NCBI RefSeq assembly: GCF_037646455.1
Contig: NZ_JBBIXN010000004.1
Span: 248,001 to 312,000 of the forward strand
Length of the DNA: 64,000 nucleotides
Source of the DNA: Draconibacterium mangrovi_A
GTDB lineage: Bacteria; Bacteroidota; Bacteroidia; Bacteroidales; Prolixibacteraceae
Direction: 5' to 3'
Positions 7,603-16,296 of the stretch are shown here, piece after piece (the first letter of the stretch is position 1; each line of letters begins with the position of its first letter). A program made the translations under genes and the position numbers. Under the pieces are notes generated by a model. That model was not told where the DNA came from and made no database searches. It worked only from the letters and a program-made list of their open reading frames with translations.

Positions 7603-8718
7603 TCAGTACTTTTTGATCTTTACATCACTGAGCACTTTCGAAATGTACAACCAGTAATTTTTATGAAATCGAACGCTTGATTTTCCGATGATGTTGAAAT
7701 ACGATTGTGGTACATCGTCGGGATGAAATTTGCGTTGTGTCATGTTTTCGTACAATGCCGGGACTTCGGGGTGAAATTGTACGGCAAATACGTTTTTGTA
7801 TTTGTTATGAGCCAGTCCTTCTACAATTTTTCCATCGGGAGACAAGGCGGTTACTTCCAGTCCTTTTCCAATTTTTTCGGCAGCCTGGTGATGCGAACTG
7901 TAGATGCGCGGCATGGCATTCTTACGGGTTTTAACAGCATCGCCAAAAAACGGGTGATCGGTGAATTGTATTGTATGCAGGTTGATACCCATCAACTGGT
8001 CGTCATCAACAAGCTCCTGCCAGTAATTTCGGTGCAGGTTTTCACGGCCAATATTTACGGTTTCTTCTGCAGTTTTGGCGCCGTAAATCTCTTCAGGAAT
8101 ATCCTGAATCAGTGTTCCACCGGTGGCTACATTCATGGTTTGCATACCCAGGCAAAAGCCTGTAACTACATAATCGGGGCGTTCCGAGAGGTAAGGAATA
8201 AAGTTTTCGTTTTGACTTCCACCAAGCAGGTGAAACAGGAAGCTTGCTTCAAAGTAATGCCGTTCCGGATCATTGGTCGACGAGCGAGTGTTTTCTTCGC
8301 CATAAACTGCGGGGGGTATATCGGGGCCGCCAAAGAAAATGATACCAATAGAATTATCAAACACTTTCTTAAACTGAGTTGAAAGTTCGTTGTTCTGAAA
8401 CAGTTCATCCACCTCAATATCTCCGTCAATTTCGTGCAGAAAGAAGTTTTTAAGGTCGTTTCCCTCAATGTAGGCTTTGGTTTCAGCAAAATCGTATTTC
8501 TGATCCTCAAAATATACACCAACAAAGCGAACCTTATTCTTTTTTACCTGGAAAATATCTTTTTGGGTGAGGTATTGAATGGTTTTGATGCGATTAACCG
8601 TCGGATCACAAAGAATGATGTACCGCTTTTTCGTATTAAAATCAGTATCAAAAAAGTCTTGCGCAAATATAAACGTAGAAACGGTGAGCAGGAAAAGAAG
8701 AGAAAGCAGCTTTTTCAT
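7603..8718 (-). CDS. Exported gamma-glutamyl-hydrolase-like peptidase (class I glutamine amidotransferase fold, C26)
   Basis: 371 residues with a clear signal peptide (MKKLLSLLFLLTVSTFIFAQ), so the enzyme acts in the periplasm or outside the cell. The nucleophile elbow GFCLGMQ (about residues 193-199) and the catalytic His-Glu pair in QFHPEVP (about 316-322) match the C26/GATase1 family, which cleaves gamma-glutamyl bonds. FFGGPDIPPAVYGE is the expected oxyanion-side strand. Compared with cytoplasmic PuuD-type enzymes it has an extra N-terminal region of about 110 residues. A TATATTTG box lies upstream. Substrate is unknown; folate or peptide gamma-glutamyl bonds are candidates. Confidence 0.85.
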   Translation of the reverse strand: MKKLLSLLFLLTVSTFIFAQDFFDTDFNTKKRYIILCDPTVNRIKTIQYLTQKDIFQVKKNKVRFVGVYFEDQKYDFAETKAYIEGNDLKNFFLHEIDGDIEVDELFQNNELSTQFKKVFDNSIGIIFFGGPDIPPAVYGEENTRSSTNDPERHYFEASFLFHLLGGSQNENFIPYLSERPDYVVTGFCLGMQTMNVATGGTLIQDIPEEIYGAKTAEETVNIGRENLHRNYWQELVDDDQLMGINLHTIQFTDHPFFGDAVKTRKNAMPRIYSSHHQAAEKIGKGLEVTALSPDGKIVEGLAHNKYKNVFAVQFHPEVPALYENMTQRKFHPDDVPQSYFNIIGKSSVRFHKNYWLYISKVLSDVKIKKY

Positions 8719-8741
8719 GAACAGGTGTTTTTACTGTTCTT

Positions 8742-8749
8742 CAAATATA
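8742..8749 (-). promoter_or_regulatory. -7 promoter box for the C26 peptidase gene
   Basis: TATATTTG is an exact TAnnTTTG match 23 bases before the ATG; no convincing -33 element was seen. Confidence 0.4.
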
Positions 8750-8826
8750 ACAGAATGTTCAGAAATGACAGTAGCGAGTGATTCAAATTAATCATAATGA
8801 ACGTGCCCGGAAATCGTTAAACTTTG

Positions 8827-8834
8827 TACATTTG
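8827..8834 (+). promoter_or_regulatory. -7 promoter box for the prohibitin-like gene
   Basis: TACATTTG is an exact TAnnTTTG match 23 bases before the ATG at 8858. It supports that ATG over the GTG at 8834, which would lie inside the box. Confidence 0.45.
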
Positions 8835-8857
8835 TGCAAACTACAAAAAAGAGTGCT

Positions 8858-9676
8858 ATGAAATTCAATTTTAAGTCTTCGTACATCATCATAGGTGTTA
8901 TTGCCTTAATCGTTTTGCTGCTTTTTGGCGGCCGCATGTTTCTAATTATCGAAGCCGGTGAGCGCGGTGTAATTTTCCGTCCTTATACAACCGGATTGGA
9001 TAAAGAAAATATTTACGGTGAGGGATTCCATGTAATTGCACCGTGGAACGAAATGTACATTTACAATGTTCGCGAACAGCAGCGCGAAGAAACCATGGAC
9101 GTGCTGGATAAAAACGGTTTATCGATTAATACCGACGTAACCGTACGTTTTAATCCGAGTTACGATAAAATCGGCTTCCTGCACGAACAGTTTGGTGTTA
9201 ATTTTATCAATGTGCTTGTTATTCCTGAAGTTCGGTCGTCGGTTCGCCAGGTAGCCGGGCGTTACACGGCTGAAGAGATCTACTCGACCAAAAGGGCAGA
9301 GGTGGAGCAGGCCATTATTACTGAAACAAGACAAACGCTGGGCGAGAATTTTATTGATATGAAAGCTTTGCTTATTCGTTCAATTAATCTGCCGCCGCAA
9401 ATTAAAGGAGCTATTGAAGCCAAACTTCAGCAGGAACAGGAGTCACTGGCCTACGAATACCGACTGACCAAAGAAACGGCAGAAGCTGAACGCCGTAGAA
9501 TTGAAGCAGAAGGTATTGCCAACTATAACCGGATTATTAATGCTAGTTTGACGGATAAAATATTGAAGCAAAGAGGTATTGAGGCCACGACTTCATTAGC
9601 TGAATCGCCAAACTCGAAAGTAATTGTGATTGGCAGTGGAGAAGATGGACTACCACTGATTTTGGGAGGAAATTAA
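8858..9676 (+). CDS. Prohibitin-family SPFH/Band 7 membrane protein
   Basis: 272 residues from the ATG at 8858; a GTG 24 bases earlier falls inside the predicted -7 box and is rejected. One N-terminal membrane anchor (about residues 9-31) is followed by the SPFH domain (about 32-200), with AGERGVIFRPYTTGLDKENIYGEG and VRSSVRQVAGRYTAEEIYSTKR typical of prohibitins. A helical coiled-coil tail contains KLQQEQESLAYEYRLTKETAEAERRRIEAEG. Prohibitins assemble into ring- or cage-like membrane complexes that organise microdomains and restrain membrane proteases. The gene is monocistronic, ending at a strong terminator. Confidence 0.92.
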   Translation: MKFNFKSSYIIIGVIALIVLLLFGGRMFLIIEAGERGVIFRPYTTGLDKENIYGEGFHVIAPWNEMYIYNVREQQREETMDVLDKNGLSINTDVTVRFNPSYDKIGFLHEQFGVNFINVLVIPEVRSSVRQVAGRYTAEEIYSTKRAEVEQAIITETRQTLGENFIDMKALLIRSINLPPQIKGAIEAKLQQEQESLAYEYRLTKETAEAERRRIEAEGIANYNRIINASLTDKILKQRGIEATTSLAESPNSKVIVIGSGEDGLPLILGGN

Positions 9677-9697
9677 AAGCTGCATAAAGGAGATAAG

Positions 9698-9724
9698 AGG
9701 CTGGTGAAAACCGGCCTTTTTATT
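9698..9724 (+). terminator. Intrinsic terminator after the prohibitin-like gene
   Basis: Stem AGGCTGG / CCGGCCT (one G-T pair) with a TGAAAA loop runs directly into a T-rich tract, 21 bases after the stop codon. Confidence 0.8.
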
Positions 9725-9773
9725 TCTTAGATGAAGAGGCCATGGAATACTACGTGGCGCTTCTTCAGAGCTC

Positions 9774-9794
9774 TTGTCCTCCGTCGGGGGACAA
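9774..9794. repeat. Short hairpin upstream of the thioesterase gene
   Basis: TTGTCCTCC pairs with GGGGGACAA (one T-G pair) around a three-base loop. No T tract follows, so it is not an intrinsic terminator. It lies 28 bases before the thioesterase ATG; it may be a repeat relic or a 5' leader structure. Confidence 0.35.
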
Positions 9795-9822
9795 TCGGAA
9801 TATTAGAGTAACAATCTGAAGT

Positions 9823-10320
9823 ATGAAAAAAATCAGAAATCCCTGGAAAGATCCAAAGAACAAAGGCGAATACAATTGCTTTGCCTGTTCGCCGTATAAC
9901 GATTCGGGACTGCAACTCGAGTTTTGGGAAGACGGAGAAGAGATTGTAACAAAATGGGATCCCCTGCGAACTTACGAAGGTTGGATCGGTGTTTTACACG
10001 GCGGGATTCAGGCCACACTGCTCGACGAAATAGGCGGATGGGTGACCATGTTAAAATTGAAAACCACCGGGGTAACGAGCGATATGCAGGTGAAATACCT
10101 GAAACCTGTGACGGTTGCCGGCGGTGAAATTATGGTTCGCGGAAAGCTGGAATCGGTGGAAGGACGGATAGCCAATATATCCGCTTCATTGTACAACGGT
10201 TCCGGAGTTGAGTGCGCGCGGGCAAACTTAGCCTATTTTGTATTCCCCGAGAAAATTGCGAAAGCCCGCTATCACTACCCGGGAATAGAAGCATTTTACG
10301 GCGACGAGGATTCGCAGTAA
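9823..10320 (+). CDS. PaaI-like hotdog-fold thioesterase
   Basis: 165 residues. An N-terminal segment contains the CFACSPYNDSGLQLEF pattern seen in single-domain PaaI-type thioesterases, followed by the hotdog core with VLHGGIQATLLDEIGGW (about residues 55-71), where the HGG turn and the Asp on the central helix form the active site. The family hydrolyses acyl-CoA thioesters in the cytoplasm. No signal peptide. The acyl substrate is unknown, and no pathway genes lie next to it. Confidence 0.85.
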   Translation: MKKIRNPWKDPKNKGEYNCFACSPYNDSGLQLEFWEDGEEIVTKWDPLRTYEGWIGVLHGGIQATLLDEIGGWVTMLKLKTTGVTSDMQVKYLKPVTVAGGEIMVRGKLESVEGRIANISASLYNGSGVECARANLAYFVFPEKIAKARYHYPGIEAFYGDEDSQ

Positions 10321-10358
10321 TTGCAACCCTTCGTCGGAATTAGTATTTGAAGTGAATT

Positions 10359-10538
10359 TTAATTGTCCAGTTCGTCGTCTTCAGATGAATAATCGTTTAA
10401 CTCTTCGTCTTCAAAATCGTCGTAAATGGAAAGCCTGTGCTTTGAAGAACCTTGCTTTTTTGATCCTGAAACTCTTTTTTGTTTCCTGTCGAATTTGTCG
10501 AGATCGCCATTATCTCTCCTTTTTTCATTCTTTTTCAT
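10359..10538 (-). CDS. Small acidic-tailed protein of unknown function
   Basis: 59 residues from an ATG at 10538 (a GTG one codon earlier is possible). The N-terminal 35 residues are strongly basic (KKNEKRR, DRKQKRVSGSKKQ, SSKHRLS) and the last 22 strongly acidic (YDDFEDEEL, DYSSEDDELD). This bipolar composition and the codon pattern make it a credible gene rather than a shadow, since nothing overlaps it. A basic-acidic arrangement suggests binding to nucleic acid or a ribosomal/protein partner, but this is inference. Function is unknown. Confidence 0.6.
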   Translation of the reverse strand: MKKNEKRRDNGDLDKFDRKQKRVSGSKKQGSSKHRLSIYDDFEDEELNDYSSEDDELDN

Positions 10539-10638
10539 CACAAATTAAACTAAGACTTTTTACAATTTCCCATGAAATGTTTTTTGCTTGCAACCGTTAC
10601 ATTTCATGCGTCTGATATTTAAAAATTAGAATCTGTTA

Positions 10639-10646
10639 TAAATTTG
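10639..10646 (+). promoter_or_regulatory. -7 promoter box for the OmpA/PD40 gene
   Basis: TAAATTTG is an exact TAnnTTTG match 93 bases before the preferred ATG at 10740; no clear -33 element. Confidence 0.35.
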
Positions 10647-10739
10647 TATTTTAGGGCAAAATAGGAAAAAAAGTAATTCAAGTAAATACCAAAGCCGTTA
10701 AAAATGTTGTTTTTGCTTAATAAATGTAAGCCGTTAGTA

Positions 10740-12647
10740 ATGAGATATTCAAAGCTGTTGATTATAATATTGGTGTTGCTTAACCTGTCGTTAGAGGTGG
10801 CTGCACAGGGCGACAAACGCACTGAAAAAATGTTTGAAGCTGCCCGAACGCTTTATTCTGAAAACAATTACACCAAGTCGATCGATGTTTGTGATGAGAT
10901 ATTGAAAAAAGATCCGGAACATGTAAATACGCATTTGTTGCTGGCCGAAATGTACAAGGACATGGATTCAACGCGACTTGAAATCAATCATTTGACAAAG
11001 GCACAGAAAAACAGCGATAATCCCTTGATTGATTTTAGGTTGGGAGAGGCGTTTTACCGCTTAGGTATGTATTCGGAAGCATTAAGTTTTTATGAAAAAT
11101 ATAAGGTCAACAAAGCCATTCCCGAGAAGCGGCAATTTTTACTCGCCTGTAAAATGGCCAGTTGCAAGTTTGCGATAAACTCCATAGCAAATCCTGTCGA
11201 TTTCGAGCCCAACAACCTGGGCGATAACGTCAATAGTCCGAATGATGAATACTGGCCAACCCCAACTTTAGACGGGAAACATCTGGTTTTCACACGGCTG
11301 TTAAAAGATTCGGTATCGCGTCCTCAGGAAGATTTTTTTGTGGCCGATCTCGATTCGATTCAGTGGGAAGCCGAACCAATCAGTGAAGTAAATACACCTG
11401 ATAATGAAGGTGCTCAAACTTTGTCGGCCGATTCAAAGATCATGTTTTTTACGGCCTGTAACCGTGAGGATGGATTTGGCAGTTGCGATATCTTTTTTTC
11501 GCGTATGGTCGACGGGAAATGGACACCGGCGTGTAATGCCGGAGAACCTTTGAATACAAGGTCGTGGGAAGCTCAGCCATCGCTTTCATCCGATAATCAC
11601 TACTTGTACTTCTCGAGTAACCGTCCAGGAGGTAAAGGGAAAAAAGACATATGGCGCATCGAATTTTTGGGCTTTTCTGAGCTTGGAAATCCCAAATGGG
11701 GCAAACTCGAAAACCTGGAAGCGATTAATACCGACGGCGATGAAATTTCACCGTTCATTCATGCTAACAATCAAAATTTTTATTTTGCTTCCGACGCTCA
11801 CATCGGCATGGGAGGTTTTGATTTGTATTCGGCTGAGATCGATGTTGACGGAACGGTAAATAACCTCAAAAATATGGGATACCCGATAAATACTTATCGC
11901 GATGATATGGGATTAACGATCAGCTCGATTGGCGACATCGCTTATTTTTCGTCGGCACGGGATTCAGAACGAGGACTTGATATCTTTTCCTTCAATCTTG
12001 ACAGAGGCTTGCAACCGAATCCGGTAACTTATGTACAAGCCACTGTAACCAATAAAAAAACAAAGGAACCTGTTGCTGCCGAAATTGAACTGGTGAATTT
12101 GAACTCGAAAGTTGAAAAGAGCCGGATACAGTGTGCCGATGAAAAGGGACAAGTTATACTGGTCTTACCCTTGCGTCGTAATTATGCTTTTAATGTATCG
12201 GAAGATGGATTCCTCTTTTATTCGCAGTCGATGCAACTGGCCAATGAGAATACGCTTACTGATCCAATCATTTTAAACATTGAACTGGAACCAATAGAGG
12301 TGGGCGCACAAATGGAATTGTACAATATTTATTACGAAACCGATTCATTCCGGATCTTACCACAGTCGGAACCGGAATTGCAAAAACTGGTTGCCTTCCT
12401 TGAAAATAATAGAGAATTAAGGGTAGAGATTCAGGGACACACTGATAGCTCGGGTAATCCAGAAAGTAACCTCGAACTATCAAAGCGAAGGGCACAATCG
12501 GTGGTTGATTATTTAGCGGAACACAATATTCAGGTTGGCAGGCTGGTTTCGGAAGGTTATGGCGACACACGTCCCATTGCCAGTAACGAAACGGCGGAAG
12601 GCAGGAAGCAAAACCGTAGAACAACCATCAAAATTATTTCAAAATAA
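10740..12647 (+). CDS. OmpA-family protein with TPR and PD40 beta-propeller repeats
   Basis: 635 residues from the ATG at 10740, which starts a good signal peptide (MRYSKLLIIILVLLNLSLEVAAQ); an upstream ATG at 10704 would bury it. Domains in order: TPR-like helices (about residues 25-130), PD40/WD40-like propeller blades with repeated SADSKIMFFTA, SSDNHYLYFSSNRPGG and ISSIGDIAYFSSA strands (about 165-420), a carboxypeptidase-regulatory-like beta domain (about 430-510), and a C-terminal OmpA peptidoglycan-binding domain (about 525-635) with IQGHTDSSGNPESNLELSKRRA and EGYGDTRPIASNETAEGRKQNRRT. Such proteins anchor the outer membrane to peptidoglycan, and some act in Por-type secretion (PorE-like). 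The GntR gene follows after 6 bases, suggesting one transcript. Confidence 0.92.
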   Translation: MRYSKLLIIILVLLNLSLEVAAQGDKRTEKMFEAARTLYSENNYTKSIDVCDEILKKDPEHVNTHLLLAEMYKDMDSTRLEINHLTKAQKNSDNPLIDFRLGEAFYRLGMYSEALSFYEKYKVNKAIPEKRQFLLACKMASCKFAINSIANPVDFEPNNLGDNVNSPNDEYWPTPTLDGKHLVFTRLLKDSVSRPQEDFFVADLDSIQWEAEPISEVNTPDNEGAQTLSADSKIMFFTACNREDGFGSCDIFFSRMVDGKWTPACNAGEPLNTRSWEAQPSLSSDNHYLYFSSNRPGGKGKKDIWRIEFLGFSELGNPKWGKLENLEAINTDGDEISPFIHANNQNFYFASDAHIGMGGFDLYSAEIDVDGTVNNLKNMGYPINTYRDDMGLTISSIGDIAYFSSARDSERGLDIFSFNLDRGLQPNPVTYVQATVTNKKTKEPVAAEIELVNLNSKVEKSRIQCADEKGQVILVLPLRRNYAFNVSEDGFLFYSQSMQLANENTLTDPIILNIELEPIEVGAQMELYNIYYETDSFRILPQSEPELQKLVAFLENNRELRVEIQGHTDSSGNPESNLELSKRRAQSVVDYLAEHNIQVGRLVSEGYGDTRPIASNETAEGRKQNRRTTIKIISK

Positions 12648-12653
12648 GAAAGT

Positions 12654-13667
12654 ATGACGAATCTGGAACGCATCGATCACGAATCGGAAATACCAAAATA
12701 CAAGCAGGTGGTTGAATTGATCATCTCGGATATTGAGGCCGGTATTTTTAAAAAGGGTCAGCGTGTTCCATCCATCAATGAAACCAGTGAAGAACTGTTA
12801 CTCTCGCGCGATACGGTTGAAAAGGCCTACGTTTATTTGCGCAAAAAAGGGATACTCTCACCAGTTCGCGGGAAAGGTTATTATGTGAACAAAGCCAACC
12901 TTCAGAATAAATTTAAGGTTGCGCTGGTTTTTAATAAGCTCAGCAATTACAAAAGAAATCTCTATTATTCGTTTGTTGAGACCATGGGGGCCAGGGCCGA
13001 CGTGGATGTTTTTATTTATAACTATTCGATCAGTAAATTCGAGGAGATCATCGAAAACCAGCAACACAATTACGATTACTTTGTGATCTTGCCACAATTT
13101 GCTGAAAAGAGTGTTAAAGGTGCCGAGATCATTCGAAAAATAGAAAAAAAGAAAGTTCTCCTGATCGATCGGAACCTGGATGTGCTTAATGATTATCCGG
13201 TTGTTTATCAGGAGTTTGAAAAAGATATCCAGAGCGCATTGCACGAGGGAATTGCGTTGCTCAGGAAATACAACAAAATAAATCTTGTTTTTCCGAAAAG
13301 TGAGTTTTATTCTAAAAACATCATGCGAGGATTCAAGATATTCAGCCAGGTTAATGAATTTGATTTCTCTGTTATTAATTCGCTGGAAGAAGCCGGGATT
13401 GAAAAACATCAGGCATACGTGCTGGTGGCTGACGAAGATTTGTACCGCTTTGTGAAAATATGCCAGGATAAACATTATAAGCTGGGAACCGATGTTGGTG
13501 TAGTGGCCTACAACGATAATCCCGTAAAAGAGATCCTTGAAGGCGGAATTACCACCATCTCAACCAATCATGACGAAATTGGACGGATGGCTGCAGAAAT
13601 GATTCTCAGCAAAGACTTTCGGCGTATTAAAAGTCCGTTCCAATTTGTTCAACGAAAATCTCTTTAA
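12654..13667 (+). CDS. GntR-family regulator with a LacI-type ligand-binding domain
   Basis: 337 residues. The N-terminal winged helix (about residues 12-80) has PKYKQVVELIISDIEAGIF and VPSINETSEELLLSRDTVEKAY, the standard GntR pattern. The rest is a periplasmic-binding-protein-like effector domain (VGVVAYNDNPVKEILEGGITTISTNHDEIGRMAAEMI), as in the arabinose-type regulators of Bacteroidota that usually sense a sugar. It starts 6 bases after the OmpA-family gene, and its stop shares the four bases TTAA with the stop of the convergent TonB receptor gene. The ligand is unknown. Confidence 0.9.
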   Translation: MTNLERIDHESEIPKYKQVVELIISDIEAGIFKKGQRVPSINETSEELLLSRDTVEKAYVYLRKKGILSPVRGKGYYVNKANLQNKFKVALVFNKLSNYKRNLYYSFVETMGARADVDVFIYNYSISKFEEIIENQQHNYDYFVILPQFAEKSVKGAEIIRKIEKKKVLLIDRNLDVLNDYPVVYQEFEKDIQSALHEGIALLRKYNKINLVFPKSEFYSKNIMRGFKIFSQVNEFDFSVINSLEEAGIEKHQAYVLVADEDLYRFVKICQDKHYKLGTDVGVVAYNDNPVKEILEGGITTISTNHDEIGRMAAEMILSKDFRRIKSPFQFVQRKSL

Positions 13668-15745
13668 TGTTTCGCCGCTTCCAGTAATCCTAACGAAACA
13701 GTAACGTAATAATTTCTTGGATTCCCGGGGTAATAATATCGAGGTGGATTTCCCCCGAAAGAAGGAGCATTTACAGCAAGCATGGCTGCATAATGTACGT
13801 CAAAAATATTTTGAATACCACCCTGCAATCCAATTTCAAGCCGGCCAATACTTCCTTTGTATTGAAGTTCGAAGTTGGTAATCCCAAATGCATCAGAATA
13901 ATCGCTATTGGCATCGTTAACGGGCATCTCTCCGTTATAATGGTACCAGGTTTTTATATTGAAGTTTTTAACGGGGTAAAGATTTGCTGAGATTGACATC
14001 ATTTTTTGTGCTGTACCGGGGAGCAGATTCCCGGAATAATCTTTTCCCAGATCAATAAAATCGGTGAAATGATAGTCGGCCAGTGTGCCATTTGCGGAAA
14101 CAGCGAGCAAAGTATTTCCTTTGTGTGTAATCGCTTTCCAGCTGAGTTCGGCTTCCAGCCCCGGATGCAGCGATTGACCGGCGTTCACTCCAACATACGC
14201 ATCTTCTCCCGTTCGACGGGCAACCAATAAGTTTTTGATGTAAATGCGGTAGTAGCTGGCTGAAAACTGAAGGCGTTTTGCAATGACCGAGCGAAATCCG
14301 GCTTCAAAGTTCCATCCGGTCTCAGGTTTGATGTCCGGATTCACTTCACCCTCGGGTAACAAGGTTTCCTCAAACGATGGGGTAGAAAATCCATGACTGA
14401 CATTCCAAAAAACAGAAAAATTTCGTGTGAAAAGTACATTCATTCCTATACGTGGCGAAACAACCGGCTTGTAATCTCGGTCACCCGACTGATCGCCATT
14501 TTCAATATAATGATCCTTATAATGAAAGCGGGTGAGGTTGCCGTTTACTCCCGCCGATAAAAATACTTTGTCGTTAAAACTCGACTCCATCTGAAAAAAT
14601 AGGTTTTCGTATTGTCGCTTTTCATTGTTGTCCGAGATCAGATCTTTACTTTCGTTGTCCGAAGTTTTCCAGTCATAGTTTTCCCGAAACATTTCAAACC
14701 CGGTGGTAAAAACAAAACGTGAGTTTTGGGTGTGTATAATTTTTTGTGCTTCTGTCCGCCATGCCAGGTAGCGCGACGATTCTTCCAGGTAATTGAAGGG
14801 TCTTTTTTCATTCAGGTCTTTCAAACTTCCAACAAGCGATACTGAAATTTTTCCTTCGCGGGTGGTAAATCGGTTGAACGAGACTCCCATTTGAGCTTTT
14901 GAGTATTGCTCGTAACCGTTTACGCTTTGCCAGTTGGCTGCAGCCCGGTATGGTGTTGTGTCAAAAGTTTCCTTATCGAGCGAGCTGGGGATGTAGGCTT
15001 TCATGCTTGTTGTATTCAGCAAAACCTGGAGATTGGATTTATCTGAGAATTGATAGGTATTGTTTAGTAACAGATTACCTCTTTTGGTGGAGTTATTATC
15101 GCGATACCCATCGCTGTTCAGGTACGATCCGAGCGCAAAAACCTTGTATTTTCCGTTGCTTACTCCGGCTGACAGCGTGTTTTTGATAGTTCCGAATGAG
15201 GCTACAGTGGTACGGCTTTGTACAAAATCTTTTGTTACTATTTTCGGGTGGAAAAGAATAACACCGGCCAGTCCGGCGCCATATAAACTTGATGAGGGGC
15301 CTTTAATGACTTCAATCCTTTTTATTGAGAGATTTTCTAGGTCTTCAAGAGTCGTTTCTCCATCGCCCGAAGTGAGTGGAATTTCACCAAAATAGGCTTT
15401 TATTTTATTGGTTCCGTAGGGTGTTCGCGAACCAATCCCGCGAATCGTTAAACGATTTGTATTCAGTGTTCCATGGTGCATTAAAACACCGGGTATCTGG
15501 TTAAGTGCATCAACCGGAGTAAGGGCATCGCCACTTTCAAGTTTGTCACTTAAAATCAGGTTGATGGGGGCCGGGGTGTTAAAAATGTTGTATGGCGAAC
15601 GAAAAGCAGTAATGGTGATCTCTTCAAGGGGATCGTTAACCACAGTAGTATCTTCTTCCGGGAAAGTCACCTGAGCATAATTATTTTGTGGTGCCAAGAA
15701 TAGTATCAGCAGAATAAAGGTTAGTATTGGGAAAGCTAGTTTCAT
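13664..15745 (-). CDS. TonB-dependent outer-membrane receptor
   Basis: 693 residues with a signal peptide (residues 1-25, ending NNYAQ). The plug domain (about 40-155) begins with LEEITITAFRSPYNIFNTPAPINLI and contains PGVLMHHGTLNTNRLTIRGIG; a 22-strand barrel follows and ends in a strand (NYYVTVSLGL) near the C-terminus. There is no N-terminal carboxypeptidase-like or STN domain, so it is a siderophore, vitamin or metal type receptor rather than a SusC. It imports its ligand using TonB/ExbBD energy. It lies alone and converges on the GntR gene. Ligand unknown. Confidence 0.92.
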   Translation of the reverse strand: MKLAFPILTFILLILFLAPQNNYAQVTFPEEDTTVVNDPLEEITITAFRSPYNIFNTPAPINLILSDKLESGDALTPVDALNQIPGVLMHHGTLNTNRLTIRGIGSRTPYGTNKIKAYFGEIPLTSGDGETTLEDLENLSIKRIEVIKGPSSSLYGAGLAGVILFHPKIVTKDFVQSRTTVASFGTIKNTLSAGVSNGKYKVFALGSYLNSDGYRDNNSTKRGNLLLNNTYQFSDKSNLQVLLNTTSMKAYIPSSLDKETFDTTPYRAAANWQSVNGYEQYSKAQMGVSFNRFTTREGKISVSLVGSLKDLNEKRPFNYLEESSRYLAWRTEAQKIIHTQNSRFVFTTGFEMFRENYDWKTSDNESKDLISDNNEKRQYENLFFQMESSFNDKVFLSAGVNGNLTRFHYKDHYIENGDQSGDRDYKPVVSPRIGMNVLFTRNFSVFWNVSHGFSTPSFEETLLPEGEVNPDIKPETGWNFEAGFRSVIAKRLQFSASYYRIYIKNLLVARRTGEDAYVGVNAGQSLHPGLEAELSWKAITHKGNTLLAVSANGTLADYHFTDFIDLGKDYSGNLLPGTAQKMMSISANLYPVKNFNIKTWYHYNGEMPVNDANSDYSDAFGITNFELQYKGSIGRLEIGLQGGIQNIFDVHYAAMLAVNAPSFGGNPPRYYYPGNPRNYYVTVSLGLLEAAKH

Positions 15746-15773
15746 CCGTTGCTCTGTTTTCCGTTTTCCTATT

Positions 15774-15781
15774 CAAATGTA
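15774..15781 (-). promoter_or_regulatory. -7 promoter box for the TonB-dependent receptor gene
   Basis: TACATTTG on the minus strand is an exact TAnnTTTG match 28 bases before the ATG; the -33 element is weak. Confidence 0.4.
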
Positions 15782-15854
15782 CGAAAACTATGTAAATGAG
15801 TTCTTCGTGGAAATGTTATTCCTGGATCGCAAGAATTTGTTAACTTCCCGAAGT

Positions 15855-16199
15855 TTAGCGTGCAGTATTTTCTTTCACCCTGAACTGCACAATGCGTTGA
15901 ATCAGATCGATGGGGAGCGGTTTATTTAGCGGGAATTGAACGGATCCTTTTCCCTTTTTGTAAGCTGAAAGTTCGTCTGCAAATTCGCGATGACCACTCG
16001 GAGTGGCATAAAAACCAATGTGATTTTTATATCCGGCAAAATATACCAGAGGCTTTCCATCTAGCTTGTAGGCAGGCATGCCATACGATATGCTTTCTGT
16101 TGCATTTGGTGCTACTTTCTGAATTGTCATCCTCATCTGCTGAAGCAAGTTCTGAATGTCCTCAGGAAATTTGGAAATGTATTGATCTACTTCATTCAT
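15855..16199 (-). CDS. DUF1801 (YdhG/Fra-like) protein
   Basis: 114 residues. The pattern VDQYISKFPEDIQNLLQQMRMTI then ATESISYGMPAYKLDGKPLVYFAGYKNHIGFYATP is the DUF1801 family, which includes the Bacillus frataxin-like iron chaperone. Small, soluble and cytoplasmic. Its placement next to a TonB receptor would fit an iron connection, but the two genes are 109 bp apart and each may be separately transcribed. The function here is inferred only. Confidence 0.85.
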   Translation of the reverse strand: MNEVDQYISKFPEDIQNLLQQMRMTIQKVAPNATESISYGMPAYKLDGKPLVYFAGYKNHIGFYATPSGHREFADELSAYKKGKGSVQFPLNKPLPIDLIQRIVQFRVKENTAR

Positions 16200-16228
16200 A
16201 CCACAAATTAGTGATTTTCGAGTAATTT

Positions 16229-16262
16229 GAAATAAAAAAGCCTGTTCGAAACCGAACAGGCT
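16229..16262 (-). terminator. Intrinsic terminator of the ilvDBN operon
   Basis: A 10-bp perfect stem (AGCCTGTTCG / CGAACAGGCT, 16239-16262) with a four-base loop is followed on the minus strand by TTTTTTATTT. It starts 34 bases after the ilvN stop codon. Confidence 0.88.
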
Positions 16263-16296
16263 GATTCATATTGATTGTTATGAATATTCTTGATTT

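Noticed and set aside
7705..8382. 225-codon open frame on the plus strand
   Set aside because: It is antisense to the C26 peptidase gene, whose signal peptide and catalytic motifs are clear.
8834..8857. GTG as start of the prohibitin-like gene
   Set aside because: It lies inside the exact TACATTTG -7 box; the ATG at 8858 starts the hydrophobic anchor directly.
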